A DNA stretch of 64,000 nt from Lutibacter sp. HS1-25 (GCF_004121075.1 NZ_RHLN01000009.1:39191-103190); one strand, 5' to 3'; positions 53,496-63,002 are shown, counted from the first letter of the stretch. Numbers and translations: made by a program. The notes: generated from the letters alone by a model not told the origin.

Positions 53496-53572
53496 TGCTT
53501 TTTTTTAAATAAAAGTAATGAAAAATAATTTTTAAAGTTTCTTCAATTTATTTAAAATCCATTTTTTTAATA

Positions 53573-53617
53573 AAAAATGTACCGAAAAGTATTTTAAAAA
53601 CTTATCGATACATTTTT
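53573..53617 (-). terminator. Hairpin terminator after the Zn-ribbon gene
   Basis: Arms AAAAATGTACCGA (53573-53585) and TCGATACATTTTT (53605-53617) pair with one G-U wobble; on the minus strand the stem is followed by a U-rich tract. The arm resembles the ATGTATCGA part of the GTTCGAG-family elements and may be a decayed copy. Confidence 0.65.
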
Positions 53618-53642
53618 GCAATTCAATTTCTCTTTCAAATGG

Positions 53643-53990
53643 CTAGTCCTTATTTATCAATAAATAATAGTCGTTTTCAAGGTGTAAATACCCCTGATTG
53701 TAAATATAATAATATGTGTTACCCGTTTTTGTGGTATAAATTGATGTAAAATAATTAAAGTCAAAATTGCCATCTAATAGCCTGGTTCTTGACACTTTTG
53801 TTTTGCCTGTGGTATTTAACTCCGTTAGCAATCGGTGATTTTTTCGCAATCTATTATTTATATTTCTAACTAAATTTTTATTGTCTTTGTCAATTTTGTT
53901 ATTGTAAGCGTTTCGGCAATAATCTGAGCAAAATTTTTTATCTACTCTTCCGTTAAGAGGCTCACCGCACTCCAGGCATTTTTTTTTCAT
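53643..53990 (-). CDS. Small Zn-ribbon protein (DUF2116-like)
   Basis: This is a 115-aa protein with an N-terminal zinc ribbon, CLECGEPLNGRVDKKFCSDYC (four cysteines at about residues 5, 8, 21 and 25), followed by a basic region (NNRLRKNHRLLTELNTTGKT) and a Tyr-rich C-terminus (TSIYTTKTGNTYYYIYNQGY). The pattern suits nucleic-acid binding; I recognise DUF2116 only in the zinc finger. It starts 15 bp after the HNH endonuclease gene, so the two are probably co-transcribed. The function is unknown. Confidence 0.72.
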   Translation of the reverse strand: MKKKCLECGEPLNGRVDKKFCSDYCRNAYNNKIDKDNKNLVRNINNRLRKNHRLLTELNTTGKTKVSRTRLLDGNFDFNYFTSIYTTKTGNTYYYIYNQGYLHLENDYYLLINKD

Positions 53991-54005
53991 AGTAATTTTT
54001 AATTG

Positions 54006-54563
54006 TTAATCTTCTAATTTCACATGCCCCCAATTCTCACCCGATTTAATTCTGTACAGTTGCATTTCTGAAATTCCAAATTGTTTTGCAATTAAACGCA
54101 TTCTGGTTTTTCTGTTAGGATCAAATATTTTCTTTTTAATTAATCGCACTCTTCCTTCGGTTAATTTTGAATATGTTACCTGACCTATTCTTGCAATTTT
54201 CTTCGGATTTTTTTTATGGTGTAAAAACATTTCTGCTTTATTCACCCATTTTAAATTTGAAGCCTTGTTATTTTCTTTATCAAAATCTAAATGAATTACA
54301 TACTTTTCGTTGTTTGGGCGTTCGCAAAACACAGAAGCCACAACTCTATGCACATAATAGGAAGACGTTGATTTACTTTTTTTTCTTCTTATCCAAAAAG
54401 TAACATAGCCACCAATTAAGGATGTTTTAGAAAGTTCCCAATTGTCTTCAAAGGTTTTTTTCCGTTGAATTCTCCCAAAATTAGAAACTAAATATTCATC
54501 ATCATCGCTCCAAAGTTCGTTGGCATATGGAGCCCAAACCTCGTTCTTGTAATCTCGTATCAT
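54006..54563 (-). CDS. HNH endonuclease with NUMOD4 domain
   Basis: This is a 185-aa homing-type nuclease. An N-terminal NUMOD4 DNA-binding module is seen (EVWAPYANEL, EYLVSNFGRIQRKK), then an HNH nuclease domain with VHRVVASVF and VIHLDFDKENNKASNLKWV, which keeps the His and the Asn residues of the family. A C-terminal helix-turn-helix-like segment (SKLTEGRVRLIKKK, RLIAKQFGISEMQLYRIKSG) completes it. I chose the ATG at 54563; the in-frame TTG at 54590 lies in the -7 element. No intron or intein surrounds it, so it is free-standing and may be a relic or a domesticated gene. Confidence 0.85.
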   Translation of the reverse strand: MIRDYKNEVWAPYANELWSDDDEYLVSNFGRIQRKKTFEDNWELSKTSLIGGYVTFWIRRKKSKSTSSYYVHRVVASVFCERPNNEKYVIHLDFDKENNKASNLKWVNKAEMFLHHKKNPKKIARIGQVTYSKLTEGRVRLIKKKIFDPNRKTRMRLIAKQFGISEMQLYRIKSGENWGHVKLED

Positions 54564-54574
54564 CGTAAAATTTA

Positions 54575-54595
54575 TTAGTAGTACTAACAAATATA
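54575..54595 (-). promoter_or_regulatory. HNH gene promoter with overlapping palindrome
   Basis: On the minus strand a -7 TATATTTG (54595-54588) is followed directly by TTAGTA-C-TACTAA (54587-54575), a perfect hyphenated palindrome at the expected transcription start. This is the geometry of an autoregulatory operator, although no separate regulator gene is adjacent; the endonuclease's own helix-turn-helix or the Zn-ribbon protein are candidates. Confidence 0.55.
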
Positions 54596-54738
54596 CAACA
54601 ATTTATCCGATTACAAACGACTACAAACATTTACATCCGAAAGTAATTATATTTTAACCGAATAAAATTTTAAAAGCATCCAATATTTGCAGTGTTGAAT
54701 AGAACAAATGACATTCGACTTATATAAAACCTTATCTT

Positions 54739-55074
54739 ATGAATACGTTAAGAAACAAAGTACAGTTAATTGGAAACTTAGGAAACAAACCTGAAATTAT
54801 AACTTTAGACTCAGGAAAAAAATTGGCAAAACTATCAATCGCTACCAACGAAAGCTACAAAAATGCACAAGGCGAAAAAATAACAGAAACTTACTGGCAC
54901 AATTGTGTTGCCTGGAATAAAACTGCTGAAATTGCTGAAAAATATTTAGAAAAAGGAAAAGAAATTGCCATTGAAGGCAAATTAACTACCAGAAGTTATG
55001 AAGACAAAGACGGTACAAAGCGCTACATAACAGAAATTATTATAAACGAATTGTTATTGCTAGGTAACAAATAG
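54739..55074 (+). CDS. ssb: Single-stranded DNA-binding protein, short form
   Basis: This is an SSB OB-fold protein: NKVQLIGNLGNKPEIITLDSG, KLAKLSIATNES, TYWHNCVAWNKTAEIAEKYL and KGKEIAIEGKLTTRSYEDKDG are seen. At 111 aa it ends right after the OB fold (EIIINELLLLGNK) and lacks the Gln/Gly-rich linker and acidic tail through which the main SSB recruits partners. It is therefore probably an accessory SSB used in recombination or on mobile DNA. It is divergent from the HNH gene. Confidence 0.93.
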   Translation: MNTLRNKVQLIGNLGNKPEIITLDSGKKLAKLSIATNESYKNAQGEKITETYWHNCVAWNKTAEIAEKYLEKGKEIAIEGKLTTRSYEDKDGTKRYITEIIINELLLLGNK

Positions 55075-55098
55075 AGGGAAAATAGTTATGAAAAAGAG

Positions 55099-55133
55099 AA
55101 AAGCGGAGACAATTTAGTTTACGCTTTTTTTTT
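55099..55133 (+). terminator. Weak terminator after ssb
   Basis: AAAAGCG pairs with CGCTTTT across a 16-nt loop, followed by a run of nine T, 24 bp after the ssb stop codon. Confidence 0.6.
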
Positions 55134-55240
55134 GTTTTACTAATTTATGAACCCTATAAATTAAATGAATTCAACATTTTAGCTTAAATCTAAATCAATT
55201 ACTTATTTTTACTTTTTACAAAATAATTTTACATTTATAA

Positions 55241-58200
55241 ATGTTGACAAAGAACATATTACTCAGATTATTTTTTTTATTTTTTATAGTTATTTCAAAT
55301 AAAAATTGGGCACAAACACCACCAGTATTAACTGCTTTGGGTAATCAAGCATATTGTCCGTTAAGTAATATTCCTATTGTTACCGATTTTACTTTAACAA
55401 GTGGTACAAATCAAGTTGATGCTATTTTTATTCAAATTTCAACAGGATATGTAAATGGCCAAGACAGATTACAATTATTAGGAAATCATCCAAACATTAC
55501 TGAACAACCATTTAATACTTTAGAAGGAAAATTAGAACTAAAGTGGACTGGCTCTGGAATTGCAAACGATGCCGAGTTAATTGCTGCAGTAAAAGAGGTG
55601 GTTTATAGAAGTACTGCCCTAAACCCTGCAAACGATAAAACATTTTCTATAACTGTTGGCGAAGCAAATTACCTGCCTTCAACAGGCCATTATTACGAAT
55701 ATGTGCCTTCTTTAGGTATAACTTGGACTAGTGCAAAAACAGCTGCAGAAGGGCGAAAATATTATGGTTTACTACAGGGTTATTTGGCAACAATAACCTC
55801 TGCCGATGAAGCAAAACTAAGTGGAGCACAGGCAGCAGGTGCGGGCTGGATAGGTGGTAGTGATGCTGCCGTTGAAGGAACTTGGCGATGGGTAACTGGA
55901 CCTGAAAATGGAAAATCTTTTTGGATTGGCAATGGAAGTGGTTCTACTGTAGGAACAGATATTCCTTTTGCTTTTTGGAACAGCGCCAATGGCGAACCAA
56001 ACAATTTAGGAAATGAAGATTATGCACATGTAACTGCACCCGGAATTGGTCAGGCTGGTTCTTGGAATGATTTAAGTAATACCGGAGGTGCATCTGGAGA
56101 TTATCAACCCAAAGGCTATATTGTTGAATATGGCGGAATGCCTGGTGATCCTGTTTTAAACCTTTCAGCATATACCCAAATTACTATGCCACAAATACTT
56201 ACAACCTCAGCAAACACACCTCTTTGCGGTTCGGGTATTGCCACCATTACTGCCAACTCAAATACTGGTTATGTTATTTGGTACGATAGCCCTACAGGTG
56301 GCACAAAATTAGGAACAGGATCTACTTACAACTCTCCTTTGCCTATCAATACAACTACAAGTTACTATGCTTTAGCTTCTGCAGATGGCATTTGCGAAAC
56401 AGGAACCAGAGTTAAAATTGATATTGTTGTAAATAGCATACCAACCATTATCTCGGCTCCACCATCAACAATTTGTGGCGCAGGAATAGGGATTTTAAAC
56501 GCATCAGCTTCTGCAGGAACAATTAATTGGTACAACTCGCCTACTGGCGGTACTTTATTAGGAACAGGAAATAGTTTTACTTCACAAGTTATTACAAACA
56601 CAACAACTTATTATATTGATGCAACTGATAAAAATTGTACAACTTTAACCAGAACACCCATTGTTTTAAATGTTGAATATACGCCTGAACCAACCGCACC
56701 TTTAACACAAAGTTTTTGCGATATAGCAAATGCAACTTTGGCTAATTTGTCTATTACAGGCACTAACGTTTTATGGTATGCAACAGCAACAGGCGGTGTG
56801 GCTTTACCAATTTCAACAGTACTGGTAAATAATACTACCTATTATGCCAGTCAAACTTTAAATACCTGTGAAAGCGCTACAAGATTTGCTGTAAATGTAA
56901 AAGTTTACGAAACTGTTGTTGCGCTACCTCCTGCCAATATACCTGTTATTTCAACGTGTGACAATGCTTCAGATGGAGATGACACAAACGGGTTTTCAAC
57001 CTTCGATTTAACAGTAAATAATTCTATTTTACTAAATAATAAAAATGCTTCGGATTTTACATTTTCGTATTTTGAAGATCCATCTTATAGCCTAACTAGT
57101 GAAATTTTAACACCTTCAAATTTTGTAAATACCATAAAAGACGGACAACCTATTTATGTGAAAATTTCGAACAATTTAGATTCAACTTGTTTAACTGAAA
57201 CTAAATTTAACATTCAAGTAAATTCATTGCCAGTAATTACCTCAACTGCTACACTTTTAAATTGTGATGAAGATGGAAATTACGATGGTTATACCGATTT
57301 TAATTTAACTGAAGCCAATAATGAAATTACAAATGGCGACAATTCATTAATCGTAAACTATTATTTGACCTTAGCTGAAGCCAATTCGGGCATAACTCCA
57401 CCAATAAATCCTTCGCCTTTTAACAATGCAACGGCAAGCACCGTATATGCACGTGTTGAGAATGCAAATGGCTGTTATAGAGTTGCTACTGTAAATTTAA
57501 AAGTTTCAACAACTCATTTTCCAATAGGCTATATGGCAAATTTATCAACTTGTGATTCAGATGCTACAATAGATGGCTATGAAACATTTGACCTTACGCT
57601 AGCTTCACAAGAAATTATAGATCAATTTCCAACAGGTCAAAATTTAAGTGTGCATTATTATCGAAATTTAACTGATGCTCAATTAGAAGAAAATGAAATT
57701 TTACCACAAAATGCGTACAAAAACCAAAATCCTTTTTCTCAAATTTTATATGTTAGGGTTGAAAGTGAAGACAATGGAGATTGTTTTGGAATTGGACCAC
57801 ATTTAACTTTAACGGTATTTCCTCGTCCGCAATTTGAAGTAAATCCAACTGAAATTGTATGTTTAAATTTACCTCCTATAACCTTAGCGCCCAACAATGC
57901 TCAAGGCACATATACATACCAATGGTTCAACGAAAATGGCGATATAATTAGCAACCAACCAATAGTATCTGTTTCAAAAGGAGGTATTTATACGGTAATT
58001 GCAACTTCAGGTGCCAACTGTAAATCGTTTCCTCAAACAGTAACCGTAACTGAATCTGTAATTGCAAATATTACTCAAAAAGACGTTACAATAACCGATG
58101 ATTCTTCAGAAAATGCGATTTCAATAAACAACGAAAATAACAATTTAGGTATTGGAGATTACGAATTTGCTTTGGATAACTCCTACGGTCCATATCAGGA

Positions 58201-58573
58201 TAGCCCTATTTTTAACTCGGTACCTGCCGGAATTCACACCATTTATGTACAAGATAAAAATAATTGTGGTATTGCCAGTATTGAAGTTTCAGTAATTGGA
58301 TTTCCTAAATTTTTTACGCCAAACAACGATGGTTTTAATGATACTTGGCATATTGATGGTGTAAATGCCCAATTTTACCCAACGGCTACAATTTATATTT
58401 TTGACCGTTTTGGAAAACTACTTACTCAGCTAAATGCCTCAAGCAATGGTTGGGACGGTAATTATAACGGAGAATCACTTCCACCAACCGATTATTGGTT
58501 TTCAGCCCAATTAATTGACAACGATGGAAATATTAGAGAAAAGAAAAGTCATTTTAGTTTGATAAGAAAATAG
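55241..58573 (+). CDS. T9SS type B-sorted surface protein with C-type lectin and Ig-like domains
   Basis: This is an 1110-aa exported protein, probably a cell-surface adhesin. A signal peptide is seen (LLRLFFLFFIVISNKNWAQ). After a beta-rich N-terminal module (about 30-145), a C-type lectin domain spans about 150-300 (YYEYVPSLGITWTSAKTAAE, GWIGGSDAAVEGTWRWVTG, NGEPNN, SWNDLS, GYIVEYGG); the EPN and WND motifs are those of Ca-dependent mannose-type sugar binding. About six Ig/PKD-like repeats follow, three with IxWYxSPTGGTxLGTG, others with the pattern TCDxDxxxDGYxxFDL. The last ~90 residues (FFTPNNDGFNDTWHIDG...IYIFDRFGKLL...GWDGNYNG) are the type B T9SS sorting domain (CHU_C). It is a single-gene unit. 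Confidence 0.92.
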   Translation: MLTKNILLRLFFLFFIVISNKNWAQTPPVLTALGNQAYCPLSNIPIVTDFTLTSGTNQVDAIFIQISTGYVNGQDRLQLLGNHPNITEQPFNTLEGKLELKWTGSGIANDAELIAAVKEVVYRSTALNPANDKTFSITVGEANYLPSTGHYYEYVPSLGITWTSAKTAAEGRKYYGLLQGYLATITSADEAKLSGAQAAGAGWIGGSDAAVEGTWRWVTGPENGKSFWIGNGSGSTVGTDIPFAFWNSANGEPNNLGNEDYAHVTAPGIGQAGSWNDLSNTGGASGDYQPKGYIVEYGGMPGDPVLNLSAYTQITMPQILTTSANTPLCGSGIATITANSNTGYVIWYDSPTGGTKLGTGSTYNSPLPINTTTSYYALASADGICETGTRVKIDIVVNSIPTIISAPPSTICGAGIGILNASASAGTINWYNSPTGGTLLGTGNSFTSQVITNTTTYYIDATDKNCTTLTRTPIVLNVEYTPEPTAPLTQSFCDIANATLANLSITGTNVLWYATATGGVALPISTVLVNNTTYYASQTLNTCESATRFAVNVKVYETVVALPPANIPVISTCDNASDGDDTNGFSTFDLTVNNSILLNNKNASDFTFSYFEDPSYSLTSEILTPSNFVNTIKDGQPIYVKISNNLDSTCLTETKFNIQVNSLPVITSTATLLNCDEDGNYDGYTDFNLTEANNEITNGDNSLIVNYYLTLAEANSGITPPINPSPFNNATASTVYARVENANGCYRVATVNLKVSTTHFPIGYMANLSTCDSDATIDGYETFDLTLASQEIIDQFPTGQNLSVHYYRNLTDAQLEENEILPQNAYKNQNPFSQILYVRVESEDNGDCFGIGPHLTLTVFPRPQFEVNPTEIVCLNLPPITLAPNNAQGTYTYQWFNENGDIISNQPIVSVSKGGIYTVIATSGANCKSFPQTVTVTESVIANITQKDVTITDDSSENAISINNENNNLGIGDYEFALDNSYGPYQDSPIFNSVPAGIHTIYVQDKNNCGIASIEVSVIGFPKFFTPNNDGFNDTWHIDGVNAQFYPTATIYIFDRFGKLLTQLNASSNGWDGNYNGESLPPTDYWFSAQLIDNDGNIREKKSHFSLIRK

Positions 58574-58679
58574 TTTTTTAACTACAGATCCATTTTGTTA
58601 ATATATTTAAAATGAGTACTTTTAAAGTAATTTCATTTTAAAAATGAAAGCATCTTTCAACCAATAATAATTAAAAAAA

Positions 58680-59573
58680 ATGAACTTTATTGATTATTAT
58701 AAAATATTAGGAATTGATCAAAAAGCCACTGAAAGCGATATTAAAAAAGCGTATCGGAAATTAGCGCGCAAATACCACCCAGATTTAAATCCAAACGACA
58801 AAGAGGCTGAAAAAAAATTCAAAGAAATTAATGAAGCCAATGAAGTTTTAAGTCATCCTGAAAATCGTAAAAAATACGACAAGTACGGTAAAGACTGGCA
58901 ACATGCCGAACAATTTGAAAAAGCCAATCAACAGCAACAATACCAACAACGTTCGCAACAAAGTAGTTCGGGAAATTTTGGTGAAGAAGATTTTTCAGAT
59001 TTTTTTAGTGCTATGTTTGGCGGAAGAAGTGGTTCTGCAAGATCTGGCAACCGAAATGTTAAATTTAAAGGACAAGATTTTAATGCCGAATTGCAGCTGG
59101 ATTTAAAAGATGTTTATAAAACCGACAAAAGAACTTTAACCATTAATGGCAAAAACATTCGCTTAACAATACCTGCTGGGGTTGAAAACGGACAAACAAT
59201 TAAAATTAAAGGATATGGTGGCGAAGGCATAAACAATGGCCCTAAAGGAGATTTATACCTAAAATTCAACATTTCCAATCATACCAATTTTAAACGCGAC
59301 AAAGATAATTTATATACTAACGTTGACCTTGATTTGTACACGGCTCTTTTAGGAGGCGAAACAGTAGTTGATACTTTTGACGGAAAAGTAAAATTAAAAG
59401 TAAAACCCGAAACTCAAAACGGAACTCAGGTAAAACTAAAAGGAAAAGGTTTTCCTGTTTACAAAAAAGAAGGTTCATTTGGCGACTTATATATTTCTTA
59501 TCAAATAAAGATGCCAACAAATCTTTCTGAAAAAGAAAAAAAACTATTTGAAGAATTGGCAAAACTACGATAG
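58680..59573 (+). CDS. cbpA: DnaJ-family co-chaperone CbpA (curved DNA-binding protein)
   Basis: This is an Hsp40 co-chaperone. The J domain (about residues 1-70) has the HPD motif in [20 protein letters not shown] Gln/Ser/Gly-rich linker ([18 protein letters not shown]) replaces the zinc-finger region, and the two C-terminal substrate-binding beta domains end [13 protein letters not shown]. The length of 297 aa and the absence of a zinc finger identify CbpA rather than DnaJ. cbpM follows after 2 bp, as in E. coli. Confidence 0.94.
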   Translation: MNFIDYYKILGIDQKATESDIKKAYRKLARKYHPDLNPNDKEAEKKFKEINEANEVLSHPENRKKYDKYGKDWQHAEQFEKANQQQQYQQRSQQSSSGNFGEEDFSDFFSAMFGGRSGSARSGNRNVKFKGQDFNAELQLDLKDVYKTDKRTLTINGKNIRLTIPAGVENGQTIKIKGYGGEGINNGPKGDLYLKFNISNHTNFKRDKDNLYTNVDLDLYTALLGGETVVDTFDGKVKLKVKPETQNGTQVKLKGKGFPVYKKEGSFGDLYISYQIKMPTNLSEKEKKLFEELAKLR

Positions 59574-59575
59574 AC

Positions 59576-59872
59576 ATGGATGCAACAAATTACATTTCAC
59601 TAACTCAGTTATGCGAACACTACCAAGTAGAATTTTCGTTTTTTAATCAACTTCACGAAGTTGGATTGATAAAAGTAACAACCATAAAACAAACATTGTA
59701 CTTGCACCAAGATACTTTAAATGATCTTGAAAAAATGATTAGAATTCATCAGGATTTAAATATCAATATTGAAGGAATTGATGCTGTTTTTAACTTACTT
59801 CAAAAAATGGAAAACCTACAAAGAGAGTTGAATTCGCTTCAAAACAGGTTAAAATTGTACGAAAAAAATTAA
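59576..59872 (+). CDS. cbpM: Chaperone modulator CbpM
   Basis: CbpM binds the J domain of CbpA and inhibits both its co-chaperone and DNA-binding activities. The 98-aa protein has a MerR-like N-terminal region (YISLTQLCEHYQVEFSFFNQLHEVGLI) and a C-terminal coiled helix (LLQKMENLQRELNSLQNRLKLYEK). It begins 2 bp after cbpA, so the two are translationally coupled; the operon pairing is itself strong evidence. Confidence 0.9.
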   Translation: MDATNYISLTQLCEHYQVEFSFFNQLHEVGLIKVTTIKQTLYLHQDTLNDLEKMIRIHQDLNINIEGIDAVFNLLQKMENLQRELNSLQNRLKLYEKN

Positions 59873-59894
59873 AATCCACTTTCAATTAAAAGAA

Positions 59895-60338
59895 ATGAAA
59901 AGAAAAACAATTTTACTGTCAATTATTTTTCTAACAATTTCTTGCAATACAACTATGAAACAAGACGATTTAACTAAGTGGAAAAACGAAATTATTGAAA
60001 CCGAAAAAGATTTTGCCGAAACTGTTTTAAAAGAAGGCGTTGCTTCAGCATTTTTAAAATATGCTGCAGAAGATGCTGTTTTAATGAGAAACAACAATTT
60101 AATTATTGGTAAAAACTCCTTAAAAGATTTTTATAAAAATTCAAATTCAGACCAAGGAAGTCTAACCTGGAAACCCGATTTTGTTGATGTTTCTAATTCG
60201 GGAGATTTGGGTTATACTTACGGAAAATACCAATATACCGCTACAGATTCTTTAGGAAACACAAATACTTCTGAAGGTGTTTTTCACACAGTTTGGAAAA
60301 AACAAAGCGATGGAAAATGGAAATTTGTTTGGGATTAA
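59895..60338 (+). CDS. SnoaL/DUF4440-like (NTF2 fold) lipoprotein
   Basis: This is a 147-aa lipoprotein: lipobox SIIFLTISC (Cys about residue 18), then an NTF2-like fold with ETEKDFAETVLKEGVASAFLKYAAEDAVLMR and the C-terminal SDGKWKFVWD typical of DUF4440 proteins. Members bind or turn over small molecules, but the ligand cannot be told here. It starts 22 bp after cbpM and may share its transcript. Confidence 0.85.
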   Translation: MKRKTILLSIIFLTISCNTTMKQDDLTKWKNEIIETEKDFAETVLKEGVASAFLKYAAEDAVLMRNNNLIIGKNSLKDFYKNSNSDQGSLTWKPDFVDVSNSGDLGYTYGKYQYTATDSLGNTNTSEGVFHTVWKKQSDGKWKFVWD

Positions 60339-60442
60339 AACCTCATTTCAAAAAAAATTGGCTGTAAACTTTTAAAAATCTACATTATTTAAAATTAATA
60401 TTCACAAGAAAAAAAGGTATTTTAGCTTTATAAGACAATTGT

Positions 60443-61342
60443 ATGAAATTAAAATTATACTTAGTATTTCTTTTTGGAATAATAGCTATATCTCATTCAC
60501 AAAACAAGTTTGATACTGAAACCGTTTCACTTTCTGAACGCTGGAATTTAATAAAACCAGGCGATAAAAAACAGCTATTTAAATTTGAACCTTACAAGCC
60601 TGTTTATATTTTATTTGCAAATTATACAAATAATATAAACCTACAACCAACAAGCGAAAATCCAAACAATACCGTCCCTTTCCCTTTAGATTTAAACCCA
60701 GTTGAGTTAAAATTTCAACTTAGTTTTAAAACAAAGATTTTACAAAATGTTTTTGGCGAAAAAACAGGTGGCGATTTTTGGATTGGCTATACACAATCCT
60801 CACGATGGCAAATCTACAATGCTAAACAATCTCGACCTTTTAGAGAAACCAATTACGAGCCTGAAATGATTTTTATATTACCTACAAAATATAAACTTTT
60901 TGGATTAAATGGCGTTTACACGGGTGTTGCTTTAACACATCAAAGCAATGGTAGAGCAAACCCACTTTCACGAAGTTGGAATCGTGTTATTTTTCATGTA
61001 GGTTTAGAAGCTCAAAATTGGTCTGTTATTTTTAAACCTTGGATTCGTATTTCAGAAGATTTGGCTGAAGATGACAATCCGAATATTGAAAATTATATTG
61101 GTAGAGCTGAACTATTGGTTGCGTACAAACACAACAGACACCAAGTGAGTTTTAGAGGACGACACTCCCTAAATGGCGGCGATAATAACCGTGGAAGTGT
61201 GCAATTTGATTATGCGGCTCAACTATATAATAATCTAAAAATATATACACAATTTTTTCACGGTTACGGAGAAAGTTTGATTGACTTCAATCACAAACAA
61301 ACCACAATTGGCATTGGATTGTCATTGGTTAACTGGATGTAA
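60443..61342 (+). CDS. pldA: Outer-membrane phospholipase A
   Basis: OMPLA is an outer-membrane beta-barrel phospholipase that removes phospholipids misplaced in the outer leaflet. A signal peptide is seen (LYLVFLFGIIAISHSQ). The catalytic His and Ser and the nearby Asn are in ALTHQSNGRANPLSRSWNRV (His about residue 173), the exact pattern of PldA. Alternating strands and a final LVNWM fit a 12-strand barrel. The length is 299 aa. It is a single-gene unit. Confidence 0.93.
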   Translation: MKLKLYLVFLFGIIAISHSQNKFDTETVSLSERWNLIKPGDKKQLFKFEPYKPVYILFANYTNNINLQPTSENPNNTVPFPLDLNPVELKFQLSFKTKILQNVFGEKTGGDFWIGYTQSSRWQIYNAKQSRPFRETNYEPEMIFILPTKYKLFGLNGVYTGVALTHQSNGRANPLSRSWNRVIFHVGLEAQNWSVIFKPWIRISEDLAEDDNPNIENYIGRAELLVAYKHNRHQVSFRGRHSLNGGDNNRGSVQFDYAAQLYNNLKIYTQFFHGYGESLIDFNHKQTTIGIGLSLVNWM

Positions 61343-61420
61343 TTATGTTAGATTGTTAAAAAATTACAGCAAACAATACTACAATAGTTTTATCGCTTAA
61401 ATTTGATTAATTTTGCCGCT

Positions 61421-62992
61421 ATGGTAAAAGAAATTCAAATACGGGTTCAACTTCAAGAAGAAAAAGTAGCAGGTTTTTTGGCTAAAAAAGCTGCTCGTAA
61501 TTTGGGTATTTCAGCAAATGAAATTACCGCCATAAAAGTACTTAGAAAATCTATTGACGCTCGAAAAGCAATCATATTTTTTAACTATAAATTAGCCGTT
61601 TATATCAACGAAAACATTCCTGAAACACCCGATTATATTTTTGATTATAAAGATGTTTCAAAAGCAAAAGAAATTCATATTATTGGCTTTGGTCCTGCCG
61701 GAATGTACGCCGCATTGCGTTGTATAGAACTTGGTTTTAAACCCATTGTTTTAGAACGTGGTAAAAATGTGCAAGATAGAAGGCGCGATTTACGTGCTAT
61801 CAATCAGTTTCATTTGGTTGATGAAGATTCAAATTATTGTTTTGGTGAAGGTGGTGCAGGAACATATTCAGACGGAAAATTGTACACCCGAAGTTTAAAA
61901 CGTGGTGATGTTCGCCGTATTTTTGAAAACTTGGTTTATCATGGTGCAACAGACCAAATTTTGGTAGATGCTCACCCGCATATTGGTACTAATAAATTGC
62001 CAAAAGTGGTTAAAAATATTCGTGAAACCATTTTAAAATATGGTGGCGAAATTCATTTTGAAAGTCGTGTTACCGATTTCATTATAAAAAACAACAAACT
62101 GCAAGCCATACAATTACAAAATGGCAAAGAAATGCCTGTTGAAGCTGTAATTTTAGCAACTGGGCATTCGGCACGAGATATTTATTATTTATTACATCGT
62201 AAAAATATTGCCTTAAAATCCAAATCATTCGCTATGGGCGTTCGTGTTGAACATCCGCAGGAAATTATTGATTCTATTCAATACCATTGCAAAGGCGAAC
62301 GAGACGAATTGCTACCTGCAGCATCGTATAGCTTGGTGCATCAGGTTCAAAACAGAGGCGTTTATTCGTTTTGTATGTGTCCGGGCGGATTTATAGTACC
62401 TGCAGCAACAGCCAATGGCGAAGTTGTTGTAAATGGTATGTCGCCTTCAAAAAGAAATAATTTATACGCCAATTCTGGTATTGTTGTTGAAATTAATGCC
62501 GAACAAGATTTGCGTAAATACGAACAATTTGGCGTGTTAAAAGGCTTAGAATTTCAAAAAGATCTGGAAAAATTAGCCTGGGTTGCCGGTGGAAAAACAC
62601 AAGCTGCTCCTGCACAACGTTTAACAGATTTTGTTGAAGGAAATTTATCAAACACACTCAATCCAACTTCATACCAACCAGGCTTAAAATCGGCATCATT
62701 ACACTCCATTTTACCAAAACAAATTGGCGGAAGATTGCGCAAAGGTTTTGAAGAATTTGGCAGAAAAATGCATGGTTTTTATACTGCGGAAGCCAATGTT
62801 ATTGGGGTTGAATCCAGAACCTCATCTCCGGTAAATATTCCAAGAAACGAACAATTGGAACATCCTGAATTAGAAGGTTTATTTCCTTGTGGTGAAGGTG
62901 GTGGTTATGCTGGCGGAATTGTTTCAGCAGCAATGGATGGCGAACGCTGTGCAGAAGCGGCTGTTAATAGGGTTTTAGGTGTAAATCAATAG
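61421..62992 (+). CDS. NAD(P)/FAD-dependent oxidoreductase (COG2509 family)
   Basis: This is an uncharacterised FAD-dependent dehydrogenase conserved across bacteria. An N-terminal ~85-residue module (EIQIRVQLQEEKVAGFLAKK) precedes the Rossmann motif IIGFGPAGMYAALRCIELGF (about residue 88), then EGGAGTYSDGKLYTR, VGVESRTSSPVNIPR and the FAD-closing CGEGGGYAGGIVSAAMDG. I chose the ATG at 61421 (523 aa); an upstream in-frame TTG at 61403 precedes a -7 element, TAATTTTG (61408-61415), which should give a start site close to the ATG. The substrate is unknown. Confidence 0.9.
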   Translation: MVKEIQIRVQLQEEKVAGFLAKKAARNLGISANEITAIKVLRKSIDARKAIIFFNYKLAVYINENIPETPDYIFDYKDVSKAKEIHIIGFGPAGMYAALRCIELGFKPIVLERGKNVQDRRRDLRAINQFHLVDEDSNYCFGEGGAGTYSDGKLYTRSLKRGDVRRIFENLVYHGATDQILVDAHPHIGTNKLPKVVKNIRETILKYGGEIHFESRVTDFIIKNNKLQAIQLQNGKEMPVEAVILATGHSARDIYYLLHRKNIALKSKSFAMGVRVEHPQEIIDSIQYHCKGERDELLPAASYSLVHQVQNRGVYSFCMCPGGFIVPAATANGEVVVNGMSPSKRNNLYANSGIVVEINAEQDLRKYEQFGVLKGLEFQKDLEKLAWVAGGKTQAAPAQRLTDFVEGNLSNTLNPTSYQPGLKSASLHSILPKQIGGRLRKGFEEFGRKMHGFYTAEANVIGVESRTSSPVNIPRNEQLEHPELEGLFPCGEGGGYAGGIVSAAMDGERCAEAAVNRVLGVNQ

Positions 62993-63002
62993 ACTGTTTA
63001 GT

